NCBI GenBank assembly: GCA_017525855.1
Contig: JAFXSE010000001.1
Location: forward strand, 1-64,000
Origin: Bacilli bacterium
GTDB taxonomy: Bacteria; Bacillota; Bacilli; RF39; UBA660
Direction: 5' to 3'
DNA: 64,000 nt
Part shown: positions 28,157 to 37,057 of the stretch, piece by piece
How positions within the stretch are numbered: the first letter of the stretch is position 1
Layout: each line of letters opens with the position of its first letter
Made by a program: the position numbers and the translations under genes
Notes under the pieces: generated by a model
The model's database searches: none
What the model was told of the DNA's origin: nothing
The model's input: the letters and a program-made list of their open reading frames with translations, nothing else

Positions 28157-28861
28157 ATGAAAAAATACAATAGGATATTATTAAAAGTTAGTGGAGAAAG
28201 TTTAGCAGGAAGTAAAAAGACAGGAATTGATTTCGATAGAGTCTTAGAAATATGTAATGAGATAAAAGAGGTAAAAGAAAAAACTAAGGTAGAAATAGCA
28301 ATAGTTGTTGGTGGAGGTAATTTTTGGAGAGGAAGATGTAATCTTCAAATGGATAGATGTACTGCTGATCATATTGGGATGCTTGCAACTACTATGAATG
28401 CTTTAGCAATGAGTGATGCATTTAGACAATTAGATGTAGAATCTCGTGTTCAAACAGGAATTGAGATGAGACAAATTGCTGAGTTTTATATAAGAAAAAG
28501 AGCTGATAGACATCTTGATAAAGATCGTATAGTTATATTCGGATGTGGTACCGGAAATCCATTCTTTTCAACTGACACAGCAGCAGCCTTAAGGGCAGCT
28601 GAAATTAATGCAGACGTAGTTGTTAAAGCAACCAATGTTGATGGTATATATACTGCAGATCCAAAAAAAGATAAAAATGCTAAAAAGTTAGATAATTTAA
28701 CTTATCTTGATGTATTAAATAAAAAACTTAATGTTATGGATTCAACAGCAACAACGCTTTGTATGGATAATAGTATTCCAATTATTGTATATGATATGAA
28801 TACTCCTGGTAATCTACTTAAAGTAGTAGAAGGAAAAAATATAGGTACTCTTGTAAAATAG
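28157..28861 (+). CDS. pyrH: UMP kinase
   Basis: Phosphorylates UMP to UDP with ATP. This 234-residue protein has the amino-acid-kinase fold: [11 protein letters not shown] at the start, [31 protein letters not shown] and [15 protein letters not shown] are all UMP kinase signatures. GGGAGGAG precedes the ATG. In most Firmicutes frr follows; here a terminator does. Confidence 0.98.
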   Translation: MKKYNRILLKVSGESLAGSKKTGIDFDRVLEICNEIKEVKEKTKVEIAIVVGGGNFWRGRCNLQMDRCTADHIGMLATTMNALAMSDAFRQLDVESRVQTGIEMRQIAEFYIRKRADRHLDKDRIVIFGCGTGNPFFSTDTAAALRAAEINADVVVKATNVDGIYTADPKKDKNAKKLDNLTYLDVLNKKLNVMDSTATTLCMDNSIPIIVYDMNTPGNLLKVVEGKNIGTLVK

Positions 28862-28866
28862 AAATT

Positions 28867-28887
28867 GCTCCCCTAGGGAGCTTTTTG
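28867..28887 (+). terminator. Terminator of priA-pyrH
   Basis: Arms GCTCCC (28867-28872) and GGGAGC (28876-28881), three-base loop, five T. Confidence 0.85.
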
Positions 28888-28888
28888 A

Positions 28889-28918
28889 TTGACAAAAATA
28901 CTTTTTGATGGGTATTAT
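28889..28918 (+). promoter_or_regulatory. Sigma-A-type promoter of the variable-end secreted protein
   Basis: TTGACA (28889-28894), 18-bp spacer, TATTAT (28913-28918), ending about 30 bp before the gene start. Confidence 0.65.
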
Positions 28919-28948
28919 ATATAATAGGAGAATATGGGAGTGAGTGTT

Positions 28949-30298
28949 ATGATGAGAGTTGGGAAATTTAGATTAGTAGTACTTATTGCTTTATTATTGT
29001 TAACTGGAATAATTGTAGGTTATGCTTACTTAAATGGTAATTTAAGTATAAATGGTGATGCTGTTGTACAAAAAAATACATGGGATGTTAGATTTACAAC
29101 AATAACTACTGTTAAAAATGATGGTGAAGTAACTACACAACCGACAGTAAGTGATAATACTAATTTAGTATTTGGAGTAAAGTTAAATAAACCTGGAGAT
29201 TCATATATTTTAAATGTTGTAGTAGAAAATAGAGGAAGTATAGATGCTATGATAAGTGGAACACCGGTTATAAGTGGACTAGAAGATATGGCATCATATT
29301 TAGATTATAGTGTAACATATAGTGATAAAACTCCTATAACAGATAAAAACTTATTAAAAAAGAATAGTACAGACACAATAAGAGTAGAACTACATTATAA
29401 GGAAAATATAACAGAAGCAGATATTGCAGGTTTATCAGAAAGTGATGTTACCAAAGTACTGAGATTATCAGTAAAATATGTACAAGCTGATAGTAGTGCA
29501 GTACAAAGGCCTAAAATACCATGTAAAAAAGCACTAACACTTCATACAGAAACATGTGAAAGAACATCGGATGGGTGTATAGCAAAAGGATATGCAAATG
29601 GGGACACTATAACTTATGGACATACAAATGGAACTAGTCTAGTAAACGGACAGAGTGGAGGATATGCACTAGACTGTGATGTATCAGGAAATGGAGACTA
29701 TGAAAGATTCTATTATGTATCAGATTTATATACAGGAACAGAGAATGGAGTAGATCAGTTTGATAGTGATTATGCAGTACTTATATATCATAAAAATATA
29801 GGAACAGCAGTTGCATATAATAGTGCTAATGAAAACTGGCATGGACCAGTAACGTTACTGTCAAGTCTTCCAACAAGGAGTACATGGGCAAATGAAAACA
29901 TAAATTTAAAGAGTACATCAAGAACAATTTATACCGAAAAAGGAACTACTTCAACAGATGGAGGAACAATAGAAAATCCATTCAACTATACGGGAGCTGT
30001 AGCCAGACTCTTAACGGCACAAGAAATAAATAAAAGTTGTAATATAACAGTAGGAAGTCGAACAACTGGAGAATTAGATAGTTGCGAATACCTAATGGAA
30101 GATAGTTATTATTCAAAAACATCAGGATGTTCAGGAGGACACTGTTATTATTGGTTAGAAACGCCTTACGCGTCGGGTTCGTACAGCGCGTGGCTTGTGG
30201 ATGGCAGCACCCGCTTTGTCAACTATGCCCGCGTGAAATATGCCTATGGCGTTCGGCAGGCCGTTGAAATTCTAAAGTCTAATATCTTTCTAGAATAA
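28949..30298 (+). CDS. Secreted/anchored protein with GC-rich C-terminal cassette (possible DGR target)
   Basis: This 449-residue protein begins with a signal-anchor helix (about 6-26, VVLIALLLLTGIIVGYAYL). A beta-rich domain (30-195) resembles the spacer domains of SipW-type surface proteins. A Cys-containing region follows (CKKALTLHTETCERTSDGC...), then a C-terminal domain ending YYWLETPYASGSYS, AWLVDGSTRFVNYARVKYAY and GVRQAVEILKSNIFLE. That end has the W...G...(Y)GVR...LK pattern of C-type-lectin/FGE-like domains displayed by DGR target proteins. The DNA for these residues (30161-30270) is sharply GC-rich while the rest is AT-rich. The body of the gene also prefers GGA, ACA, CTA codons, unlike neighbours that prefer GGT, ACT. 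ATG 28949 has GGGAG 8 bases upstream; an earlier ATG is too close to its site. No reverse transcriptase or template repeat is in the window. Confidence 0.7.
   Translation: MMRVGKFRLVVLIALLLLTGIIVGYAYLNGNLSINGDAVVQKNTWDVRFTTITTVKNDGEVTTQPTVSDNTNLVFGVKLNKPGDSYILNVVVENRGSIDAMISGTPVISGLEDMASYLDYSVTYSDKTPITDKNLLKKNSTDTIRVELHYKENITEADIAGLSESDVTKVLRLSVKYVQADSSAVQRPKIPCKKALTLHTETCERTSDGCIAKGYANGDTITYGHTNGTSLVNGQSGGYALDCDVSGNGDYERFYYVSDLYTGTENGVDQFDSDYAVLIYHKNIGTAVAYNSANENWHGPVTLLSSLPTRSTWANENINLKSTSRTIYTEKGTTSTDGGTIENPFNYTGAVARLLTAQEINKSCNITVGSRTTGELDSCEYLMEDSYYSKTSGCSGGHCYYWLETPYASGSYSAWLVDGSTRFVNYARVKYAYGVRQAVEILKSNIFLE
30161..30270 (+). other. GC-rich strip at gene 3' end; candidate DGR variable region
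   Basis: By hand count 64 of these 110 bases are G or C, against roughly 27-30% around it. Both edges are abrupt: TTGGTTAGAA before, GAAATTCTAAAG after. Codons such as CGC, CGG, GCG, TCG and GCC, nearly absent elsewhere in the window, occur in a row. The strip is fully in frame and ends about 28 bp before the stop codon, the usual place of a variable region. Confidence 0.55.
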
Positions 30299-30383
30299 AA
30301 CTTGAGTTATGACGGTAGAATAGATAAAAATTGCAAGATAAAAGAGATGTGTACAAGTCTTAATGAATAGCAAAATTTTTAAA

Positions 30384-30410
30384 GAAACTCCTTTGGGAGT
30401 TTTTTCTTTA
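30384..30410 (+). terminator. Terminator after the variable-end gene
   Basis: Arms AAACTCC (30385-30391) and GGAGTTT (30396-30402), then T-rich run. The 85 bp between stop and hairpin hold nothing I can identify. Confidence 0.8.
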
Positions 30411-30496
30411 CATTATGCGTGTAAATATTAATAAATGTTGAATTTTTTTTCTTTTTTGATATACTATAGTTAGGATAGTGTAAGGTGGTGATGAAG

Positions 30497-31684
30497 ATGT
30501 TATTTGAGAGTTTAAAATATGATTCTGTACGTACTTTCTTACAACAACTTCTGATCCAAGATAAGTATAAAAATATAGAAGCTCCTTATGAATTAAAAGA
30601 AGCCTATTATTTGGATGGCAAATATGCTTTCTTTTTAGGGATAGATGCTTTAAGTAAGTATGAACAAATTGTTGGAGATATGTCTTTAATTGATGATTAT
30701 GTTGAACAATTAAAAAGGGTATTTAAAAAGTTTAGTGATTATAATGATATAAAAAATGGAGTATATACTTTAATACTTAAAGTTATATCTGTTAAGCTTT
30801 CAATTACTAATACTAATAGTTTTGAATCTAGAGAAAAAATACTTCATTATGTATATAATAAATATATTATTAATGGTTATTTTTACTTTGGTTTTATGTC
30901 TAATCATATTAATGAAATATCTTGTGTTGGAATTAGACATGATGGTTTTGTATTTGATTCTAAACTTGATGAAATAAATGATATATTTAATAGGTATTCA
31001 AATAATAAATTATTTATAAAAAAAGATGTAAATCTTACTGATGATATTATGGTTGCTTTATACTATGCTTTTTTGTCGCCTAATTATTTATCTAGTATGG
31101 TAGTTAATCCTCTTCTTAAAAATAAAAAGTATGATAGGGATTGTTTTTATACTAAAGATATACTTAAAATAAAAGAGATATTAATGTCTGTATGTAATAG
31201 TATTCATTTAAATAATGAGGATAAGTTGTTTGTTATTAATAGATTTATAGATGTATATGTTTCTAGTCATGTTAATAATGTTCATCCTTGCATAGCTAGA
31301 ATTAAAAGATCTAGTATTGGTAAAGATAAATTGAAGGATATAGAAGAAATAGTACATAATAATGATGAATCTCTTATTTCTTTAATGGAGTTAATTTTGG
31401 ATAGTCGTTATATGGGTTATGATTTAAACTCTGATATTATGCCTGATGATATAGAAATAGTTGATATTCCAACTTATAATGATTTTATGATTGGTAAAAA
31501 TGAGTTTGTTATGATTACTGATGATGTTTTGGTTGAAAAGTCTGATTTAGAAGTTAATGATTCTTTAGTTACACAGAATGTAGCTGTTAACTCATATGGC
31601 GCTGTTTCAGTTGCAATTGTTGGGCTTTTGTTTATAATAATAGGTGTTGTTATGACAATGATTTTATATTTTATGGGCGGGTGA
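30497..31684 (+). CDS. Hypothetical tail-anchored protein, 395 aa
   Basis: Not recognised. Mostly helical cytoplasmic body, with one hydrophobic segment at the very C-terminus (about 367-393, VSVAIVGLLFIIIGVVMTMILYFMG followed by G and stop), so probably a tail-anchored membrane protein. Middle part has DSRYMGYDLNSDIMPDDIEIVDIPTYNDF before an acidic linker. ATG 30497 has GGTGG 8-11 bases upstream; in-frame GTG and ATG codons just before it overlap the ribosome site. fmt begins 4 bp after the stop, so it heads the fmt-rlmN-prkC operon. Confidence 0.6.
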   Translation: MLFESLKYDSVRTFLQQLLIQDKYKNIEAPYELKEAYYLDGKYAFFLGIDALSKYEQIVGDMSLIDDYVEQLKRVFKKFSDYNDIKNGVYTLILKVISVKLSITNTNSFESREKILHYVYNKYIINGYFYFGFMSNHINEISCVGIRHDGFVFDSKLDEINDIFNRYSNNKLFIKKDVNLTDDIMVALYYAFLSPNYLSSMVVNPLLKNKKYDRDCFYTKDILKIKEILMSVCNSIHLNNEDKLFVINRFIDVYVSSHVNNVHPCIARIKRSSIGKDKLKDIEEIVHNNDESLISLMELILDSRYMGYDLNSDIMPDDIEIVDIPTYNDFMIGKNEFVMITDDVLVEKSDLEVNDSLVTQNVAVNSYGAVSVAIVGLLFIIIGVVMTMILYFMGG

Positions 31685-31688
31685 TATA

Positions 31689-32621
31689 ATGATAAGAATA
31701 GTTTTTATGGGGACTCCTGTTTTTAGTGTTCCTGTTTTAGAAGGATTATTAAATGATAGTAATTATGAGGTTGTTGGTGTAGTTAGTCAACCTGATAAAA
31801 AGGTCGGTCGACATCAAGTTTTAACGCCTAGTCCTGTTTCACAAGTAGCAATTAGTAATGGAATAAAGTTACTTAGAATAGAAAAGGTTAGAAGTGAGTA
31901 TCAAGAAATACTTGATTTGGATCCTGATATGATTGTGACGTGTGCATATGGACAAATTATTCCTAAAGAAGTTTTAGATTATCCTAAATATGGATGTATT
32001 AATGTTCATGCATCATTACTTCCAAAACTTAGAGGTGGGGCTCCAATACATAAAGCAATAATTGATGGTTATAGTAAGACAGGTATTACTATTATGTATA
32101 TGGATGAGGGTATGGATACTGGTGATATTATTTCTCAAGAAGAAATAGAAATACTTGATTCTGATACAGTCTCAATACTTCATGATAAACTGAGTGTCTT
32201 AGGAAGAGATTTATTATTAAAAACATTACCAAGTATTATTTCTGGTAATGTTAAAAGAATAAAACAAAATAGTGATGAAGTAACGTTTGCTTATAATATA
32301 AAAAGAGAAGATGAACATATAGATTTTAATGATACTAAGAGGAATGTATTTAATTTAGTAAGAGGTTTAAATAGTTTTCCAGGAGCATTTGCAATACTAG
32401 ATAAGAAGATAGTAAAAATATATTCTGGAAGATGTGGAGATTCTACTAAAGGTGATTGTGGACAAATTATAAATATATATGATGATGGTATTGGTGTTAG
32501 AGTAAAAGATGGTGAATATATAATTACTGAATTAAAAGAAGAAGGAAAGAGAAAAGTAGCGGTTAAAGATTATTTAAATGGAAAGAAAAAAGAAGACTTA
32601 TTAGGCAAGTTTTTTGAGTAG
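31689..32621 (+). CDS. fmt: Methionyl-tRNA formyltransferase
   Basis: Formylates initiator Met-tRNA using 10-formyl-tetrahydrofolate. Length 310, as expected. MGTPVFSVPVLEGLL at the start; NVHASLLPKLRGGAPIHKAI holds the catalytic Asn/His and the SLLP-x-x-RG folate loop; TGITIMYMDEGMDTGDI with the catalytic Asp follows; the C-terminal OB-like domain starts near 205. In Bacillus, rsmB follows fmt; here an unknown membrane protein takes that place. Confidence 0.98.
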   Translation: MIRIVFMGTPVFSVPVLEGLLNDSNYEVVGVVSQPDKKVGRHQVLTPSPVSQVAISNGIKLLRIEKVRSEYQEILDLDPDMIVTCAYGQIIPKEVLDYPKYGCINVHASLLPKLRGGAPIHKAIIDGYSKTGITIMYMDEGMDTGDIISQEEIEILDSDTVSILHDKLSVLGRDLLLKTLPSIISGNVKRIKQNSDEVTFAYNIKREDEHIDFNDTKRNVFNLVRGLNSFPGAFAILDKKIVKIYSGRCGDSTKGDCGQIINIYDDGIGVRVKDGEYIITELKEEGKRKVAVKDYLNGKKKEDLLGKFFE

Positions 32622-32629
32622 GTGAAGAT

Positions 32630-33367
32630 ATGTTTAATAAAAAGAATAAGAATAATTTATTAGGTGGTTTAGATCAAAATCCATTTTTAAAACAAATTAT
32701 ATTTTTTGGGTTTTATTTCTTGTTTTTTGTTGTGATTATTATCTTTCTTAGAATTAGTTTTAAAAGTATTTCAACAAAAGAGGTATCTATTAGAAAAACA
32801 GGATATGGTTATGATTATAAATTAGATAGAATTATGAATGAGAATTATCATTTTAAATTTAAAGAAAATTATGATGGTGTTGAAACTATATATGAAGGGG
32901 ACTTACTTGGTGATGAAATATCATTATTTAAAAGTGGGACTCAGGCTATGGAATACTATATTAAAAAAGACAAAGCTTATTTAAAGGATGGTAATTTATT
33001 TACATGGAACGAGACAACTAATCCTATGATTTTTTATGACTTTGTAATTCCTTCAAATCTTAATAAAATTATAAAAAGAGCTAAGTATGTTTCTAAGACT
33101 GATTATATAGATAGTAAGAAAAAGACTTTTACATATTCAATAGCTAATGAAAAGATTATAGATATTTTAGGTTTAGAAAAAAGAGAGAATGATGTTTTAG
33201 ATAATACAATTGTTGTATCTATTTTAGATAATGGTAAAATTGATTCTATTAATTTAGATTTAACTAATTATTATAAATATAGTAATGAGACACTTAAGAA
33301 TTATAATTTAACTTTTAGTTATTCTAAGTTTGATCAAATTGAGGAAATAGCTAATCCAATAAATTAG
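32630..33367 (+). CDS. Hypothetical membrane-anchored protein, 245 aa
   Basis: Not recognised. Short basic cytoplasmic start, one membrane helix (about 22-45, IIFFGFYFLFFVVIIIFLRI), and a beta-rich outer domain of about 195 residues (YDGVETIYEGDLLGDEISL, YYIKKDKAYLKDG, then a C-terminal repeat of alternating strands). The shape is that of lipoprotein-like or cell-surface accessory proteins with no catalytic motif. It sits between fmt and rlmN with 8-bp spacing to fmt. Confidence 0.6.
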   Translation: MFNKKNKNNLLGGLDQNPFLKQIIFFGFYFLFFVVIIIFLRISFKSISTKEVSIRKTGYGYDYKLDRIMNENYHFKFKENYDGVETIYEGDLLGDEISLFKSGTQAMEYYIKKDKAYLKDGNLFTWNETTNPMIFYDFVIPSNLNKIIKRAKYVSKTDYIDSKKKTFTYSIANEKIIDILGLEKRENDVLDNTIVVSILDNGKIDSINLDLTNYYKYSNETLKNYNLTFSYSKFDQIEEIANPIN

Positions 33368-33421
33368 TTTATTTCTTTTTTGCTATTTGTGAGTTATAAT
33401 ATTGAGACGAGGTGATAGGCC

Positions 33422-34438
33422 ATGATTTATGATTTAACAAAGGAAGAGTTGGAAGAATATTTTTTAGAACATGGTGAAAAAAAGTTTAAAGCTACTCAGA
33501 TCTATCAATGGCTTTATGATAAAAAAGTAAAAAGTTTTGATGATATGACAGATATAAAAAAAGATACTTTGGAATTACTTAAGAAAGATTTTACTATTGA
33601 AAGAGTAAAACTTGTAAAAGTAGAAAAGGATAAAGATGTTAATAAATATTTGTTTGAACTTAGTGATTGTGAATATATTGAAGCAGTACTTATGTTACAT
33701 GATTATGGAAATAGTATTTGTGTTTCTAGTCAGGTTGGTTGTAATATGGGATGTCGTTTTTGTGAAAGTGGAAGGCGTAAGAAAGTTAGAAATTTAACTG
33801 CTGGTGAAATAGTTACTCAGATTTTAGAAGTAGAAGAGGATTTTGGTGATAGAATATCTCATGTAGTATTAATGGGAATAGGTGAACCTTTTGATAATTA
33901 TGATAATATAGTTAAGTTTATAAAAATAATTAATGATCCTAAAGGACTTTCTATTGGGAGTAGACATATAACTGTATCAACAAGTGGTATTATTCCAAAG
34001 ATTGAAGAATTTTCTAAGCTTGATTTACAAGTTAATTTAGCTATAAGTCTGCATGCACCTAATGATGATATTAGAAATAGTATTATGCCTATTAATAAGG
34101 CTTATCCAATTAAAGAATTAATTAGTGCTGTAAAAAAGTATGTTGATAAGACAAATCGCAGGGTTACTTTTGAATATGTAATGCTTAAGGGTGTTAATGA
34201 TACAGATGAATGTGCTTTAGAACTTTCTAAATTATTAAAGGGAATAAATTGTTATGTAAATTTAATACCTTATAATGAAACTGAAAATATTATATATGAA
34301 CGTAGTAATATGTTTCAAATTATGAAATTCTATGATATACTTAAAGAAGCTAATATAAATGTTACTATAAGAAGAGAATTTGGTTCGAAGATAAGTGCTG
34401 CTTGTGGACAACTTCGAAGCAAGAAGGAGGAAAAATGA
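33422..34438 (+). CDS. rlmN: Dual-specificity 23S rRNA/tRNA methyltransferase RlmN
   Basis: Radical SAM enzyme that methylates C2 of A2503 in 23S rRNA and A37 in some tRNAs. 338 residues. Cluster CNMGCRFC (Cys107, 111, 114), VVLMGIGEPFDNYDN, SLHAPNDDIRNSIMPINKAYP, and the catalytic C-terminal Cys in SAACGQLR. GAGGTGATAGG precedes the ATG. The TGA stop overlaps the prpC ATG (ATGA), coupling the two. Confidence 0.97.
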   Translation: MIYDLTKEELEEYFLEHGEKKFKATQIYQWLYDKKVKSFDDMTDIKKDTLELLKKDFTIERVKLVKVEKDKDVNKYLFELSDCEYIEAVLMLHDYGNSICVSSQVGCNMGCRFCESGRRKKVRNLTAGEIVTQILEVEEDFGDRISHVVLMGIGEPFDNYDNIVKFIKIINDPKGLSIGSRHITVSTSGIIPKIEEFSKLDLQVNLAISLHAPNDDIRNSIMPINKAYPIKELISAVKKYVDKTNRRVTFEYVMLKGVNDTDECALELSKLLKGINCYVNLIPYNETENIIYERSNMFQIMKFYDILKEANINVTIRREFGSKISAACGQLRSKKEEK

Positions 34439-35175
34439 AATCCTTTTATTTGACGGACACTGGTAAAGTTAGAGATCATAATGAAGACAGTGTGATAATT
34501 GTAAAAAATGATAATAATGAATATTTAATGGCGGTTGCTGATGGAATGGGTGGACATTCTGCTGGTGAAGTTGCGAGTAGTATAGCTATTGGATATTTGG
34601 GAAAACATTTCCAAGAGACGTTTTTAAGTCCTTCTAAGGTGGATGCTGTTGAATGGATTAGAAATAGTGCTAATGAAATTAATTCTTTAATTTTTCATCA
34701 TGAAAAAACACATCCTGAAAGTAAGGGTATGGGTACTACGTTAGTACTTGCTATTGTGACGGAAGCATATATTTTATTTGGTAATATTGGTGATTCATCG
34801 GGGTTTGTAGTTAAGGATAATAAATTGCACAAAGTAACTTATGACCATACATTAGTTAATTTACTTGTCAGTGCTGGTGAGCTTACAAAAGAAGAAGCAA
34901 AAGAACATCCTAAGAAAAATGTTTTGATGAAAGCATTAGGTGCGAATGATCCAATAGAGGTTGATGTGTTTGATTGTGATATGGAGATTAGTGAATTGCT
35001 ATTGTGTAGTGATGGTTTAACTAATATGTTAGATAATGAACAGATAGAAAAGGTTTTACTTAGTGATAGTTCTATTTCAGAAAAAGTTGAAAAACTTATA
35101 ATGAAGGCAAATAATCGTGGGGGTACTGATAATATTTCAATTGCATATTTAGTACGCGAAGAAGGTGAATTATAG
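34435..35175 (+). CDS. prpC: PP2C-type protein phosphatase PrpC
   Basis: Manganese-dependent Ser/Thr phosphatase of 246 residues that reverses PrkC phosphorylation. Metal-binding and catalytic motifs: HNEDS near the start, VADGMGGHSAGEVAS, GNIGDSSGFV, LLCSDGLTNML, and GGTDNISIAYL at the end. ATG 34435 has GGAGG 6 bases upstream and lies within the rlmN end. Its stop overlaps the prkC start. The phosphatase-kinase pair order is the Bacillus one. Confidence 0.95.
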   Translation: MKSFYLTDTGKVRDHNEDSVIIVKNDNNEYLMAVADGMGGHSAGEVASSIAIGYLGKHFQETFLSPSKVDAVEWIRNSANEINSLIFHHEKTHPESKGMGTTLVLAIVTEAYILFGNIGDSSGFVVKDNKLHKVTYDHTLVNLLVSAGELTKEEAKEHPKKNVLMKALGANDPIEVDVFDCDMEISELLLCSDGLTNMLDNEQIEKVLLSDSSISEKVEKLIMKANNRGGTDNISIAYLVREEGEL

Positions 35176-37049
35176 TGATAACAAAGGGGCAAAAAATTAA
35201 TGATCGTTACGAAATAGTTCGTAGTATTGGTGAAGGTGGAATGGCGAATGTATATTTAGGATATGATACTATTCTAGATAGAAATGTAGCTATTAAAGTT
35301 TTACGTGGTGACTTATCTAATGATGAGAAGTTTGTTAGACGTTTTCAAAGGGAGGCTTTGTCTGCTTCTAGTCTTTCACATCCAAATATTGTTGAGATGT
35401 ATGATGTTGGAGAAGATAATGGTATTTATTATATTGTAATGGAGTATGTAGAAGGTCAAACTCTTAAACAATTATTAAAGAGAAGAGGTAGTCTTACTTT
35501 AAGTGAAACAATTGATATTATGCTTCAACTAACAGATGGTATGTCGCATGCTCATGATAGTTATATTATTCATAGAGATTTGAAACCACAAAATATTATG
35601 ATTCAAGATGATGGGCAAATTAAAATAACTGATTTTGGTATAGCTATGGCACTTAATTCTACACAATTGACACAAACTAATTCGGTTATGGGTTCTGTAC
35701 ATTATTTACCTCCAGAACAGGCTACTGGTAAGGGATCTACAATAAAAAGTGATGTTTATTCTATGGGAATAATTTTTTATGAATTATTAACAGGATCACT
35801 TCCTTTTAAGGGTGAAAATGCTGTCGAGATAGCTTTAAAACAAATGAAGGAACCATTACCTAGTTTAAGAGATGAAAATCCTTCTATTCCGATGAGTGTT
35901 GAAAATGTTATTTTAAAAGCAACAGCTAAGAATCCTAAAAATAGATATAATGATTCTAAAGCTATGCATGATGACTTGTTAACTGTTTTGGATGATAATA
36001 GAATTAATGAGGAAAGATATCAATATCCATATCCTGAACATGAGGAAAATACAAAAGCAATAAAGAAACTTGAAGAAGTTAAAGAAAAAGAAGATACTGT
36101 TGCTTCTAAAATTGAAGATAAGGAAGATAAGATTAGTAAAAGAATTATTCTTATTTTATCAATAGTATTTATTGGAATATTACTTATATTAATTGTTGTT
36201 GCTTTGTTAATTCCTAAATTGACTGAAGTAAAATCTATTAAGGTTCCTAATGTTACTAATATGACTATAAGTAAAGCTGAAAAAACTCTTACTGATAGTG
36301 GGTTTATAGTTGATGCTGAGATTGTAACGGTTGCATCTGATACAGTAAAAAAGAATAGAGTTGTTAGAACTGAACCATCAGCTGGTAGAGTTATAAAGAA
36401 GGGAACTAAAATAGTCATTTATAAGTCTACTGGTATTAAAACATATACTATAGAAAACTATGTTGAACAAGATTATAAGGAGAGTATGGTTACTCTACAA
36501 AATTATGGATTAACTGTTAATTTAGAAAAAATTGATCCAGATAGTAATAATTGTAAGTTTATAGGTAAAGATGTTGTTGTTGAGCAGTCTTTACAAGAAG
36601 GATCAGTAGTAAAAAGTGGAGATTCTATAACATTTAAGATTTTGAATCCTGTTGTTTTCCCTGATTGGAATGGTGAGACTCAAGACGTAGTATCTAAATG
36701 GTGTAATCAGAACTGTGTAACACTTAATGTTTCTTATCAAGAAACTACTGATTCAAGTCAAATAGGTAAAGTTATTAGTCAATCTAGACCTAAGGATGCT
36801 AATGTAAAAAATAATGATAGTGTTTCTATTGTTATTGGTAAGAAATCTAGTACTGTAACTGAGACTAAGACATGTATTTCTACTACTGATAGTACTAAAA
36901 CTAAAGTTGTTTCAAAGGATGAAAAGTGTCCAACTGGATATAGAGAAAAAACAGCTGCAGATGAAAAAACTGATACTAAGACTGATACTAAAACTGAGAC
37001 AAAAACAGATACAAAAACAGATGCAAAAACTAGCAGCACTAATCATTAG
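35175..37049 (+). CDS. prkC: PASTA-domain Ser/Thr protein kinase PrkC
   Basis: Membrane kinase of 624 residues that senses muropeptides or lipid II and controls wall metabolism and, in spore formers, germination. Kinase domain 1-275 with GEGGMANVY loop, Lys41 in VAIKV, HRDLKPQN (133-140), DFGIA. Membrane helix about 325-347. Outside it are three PASTA-like repeats (KVPNVTNMTISKAEKTL; YTIENYVEQDYKESMVTL; VFPDWNGETQDVVSKW). The tail (about 560-624) is unusual: four Cys in the outer part (WCNQNC, TKTC, EKCP) and a low-complexity run of (D/E)TKT units at 598-617. GTG start overlaps the prpC stop by one base. rsgA follows after 8 bp. Confidence 0.95.
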   Translation: MITKGQKINDRYEIVRSIGEGGMANVYLGYDTILDRNVAIKVLRGDLSNDEKFVRRFQREALSASSLSHPNIVEMYDVGEDNGIYYIVMEYVEGQTLKQLLKRRGSLTLSETIDIMLQLTDGMSHAHDSYIIHRDLKPQNIMIQDDGQIKITDFGIAMALNSTQLTQTNSVMGSVHYLPPEQATGKGSTIKSDVYSMGIIFYELLTGSLPFKGENAVEIALKQMKEPLPSLRDENPSIPMSVENVILKATAKNPKNRYNDSKAMHDDLLTVLDDNRINEERYQYPYPEHEENTKAIKKLEEVKEKEDTVASKIEDKEDKISKRIILILSIVFIGILLILIVVALLIPKLTEVKSIKVPNVTNMTISKAEKTLTDSGFIVDAEIVTVASDTVKKNRVVRTEPSAGRVIKKGTKIVIYKSTGIKTYTIENYVEQDYKESMVTLQNYGLTVNLEKIDPDSNNCKFIGKDVVVEQSLQEGSVVKSGDSITFKILNPVVFPDWNGETQDVVSKWCNQNCVTLNVSYQETTDSSQIGKVISQSRPKDANVKNNDSVSIVIGKKSSTVTETKTCISTTDSTKTKVVSKDEKCPTGYREKTAADEKTDTKTDTKTETKTDTKTDAKTSSTNH

Positions 37050-37057
37050 GGAGGATT

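Noticed and set aside
30161..30270. GC-rich strip as an assembly chimera
   Set aside because: It stays in frame, completes the domain and ends before a normal stop, so contamination is less likely; still worth checking by reads.
36779..37039. Minus-strand open frame over the PrkC tail
   Set aside because: Val/Ser repeat composition arises from the antisense of the (D/E)TKT repeat.
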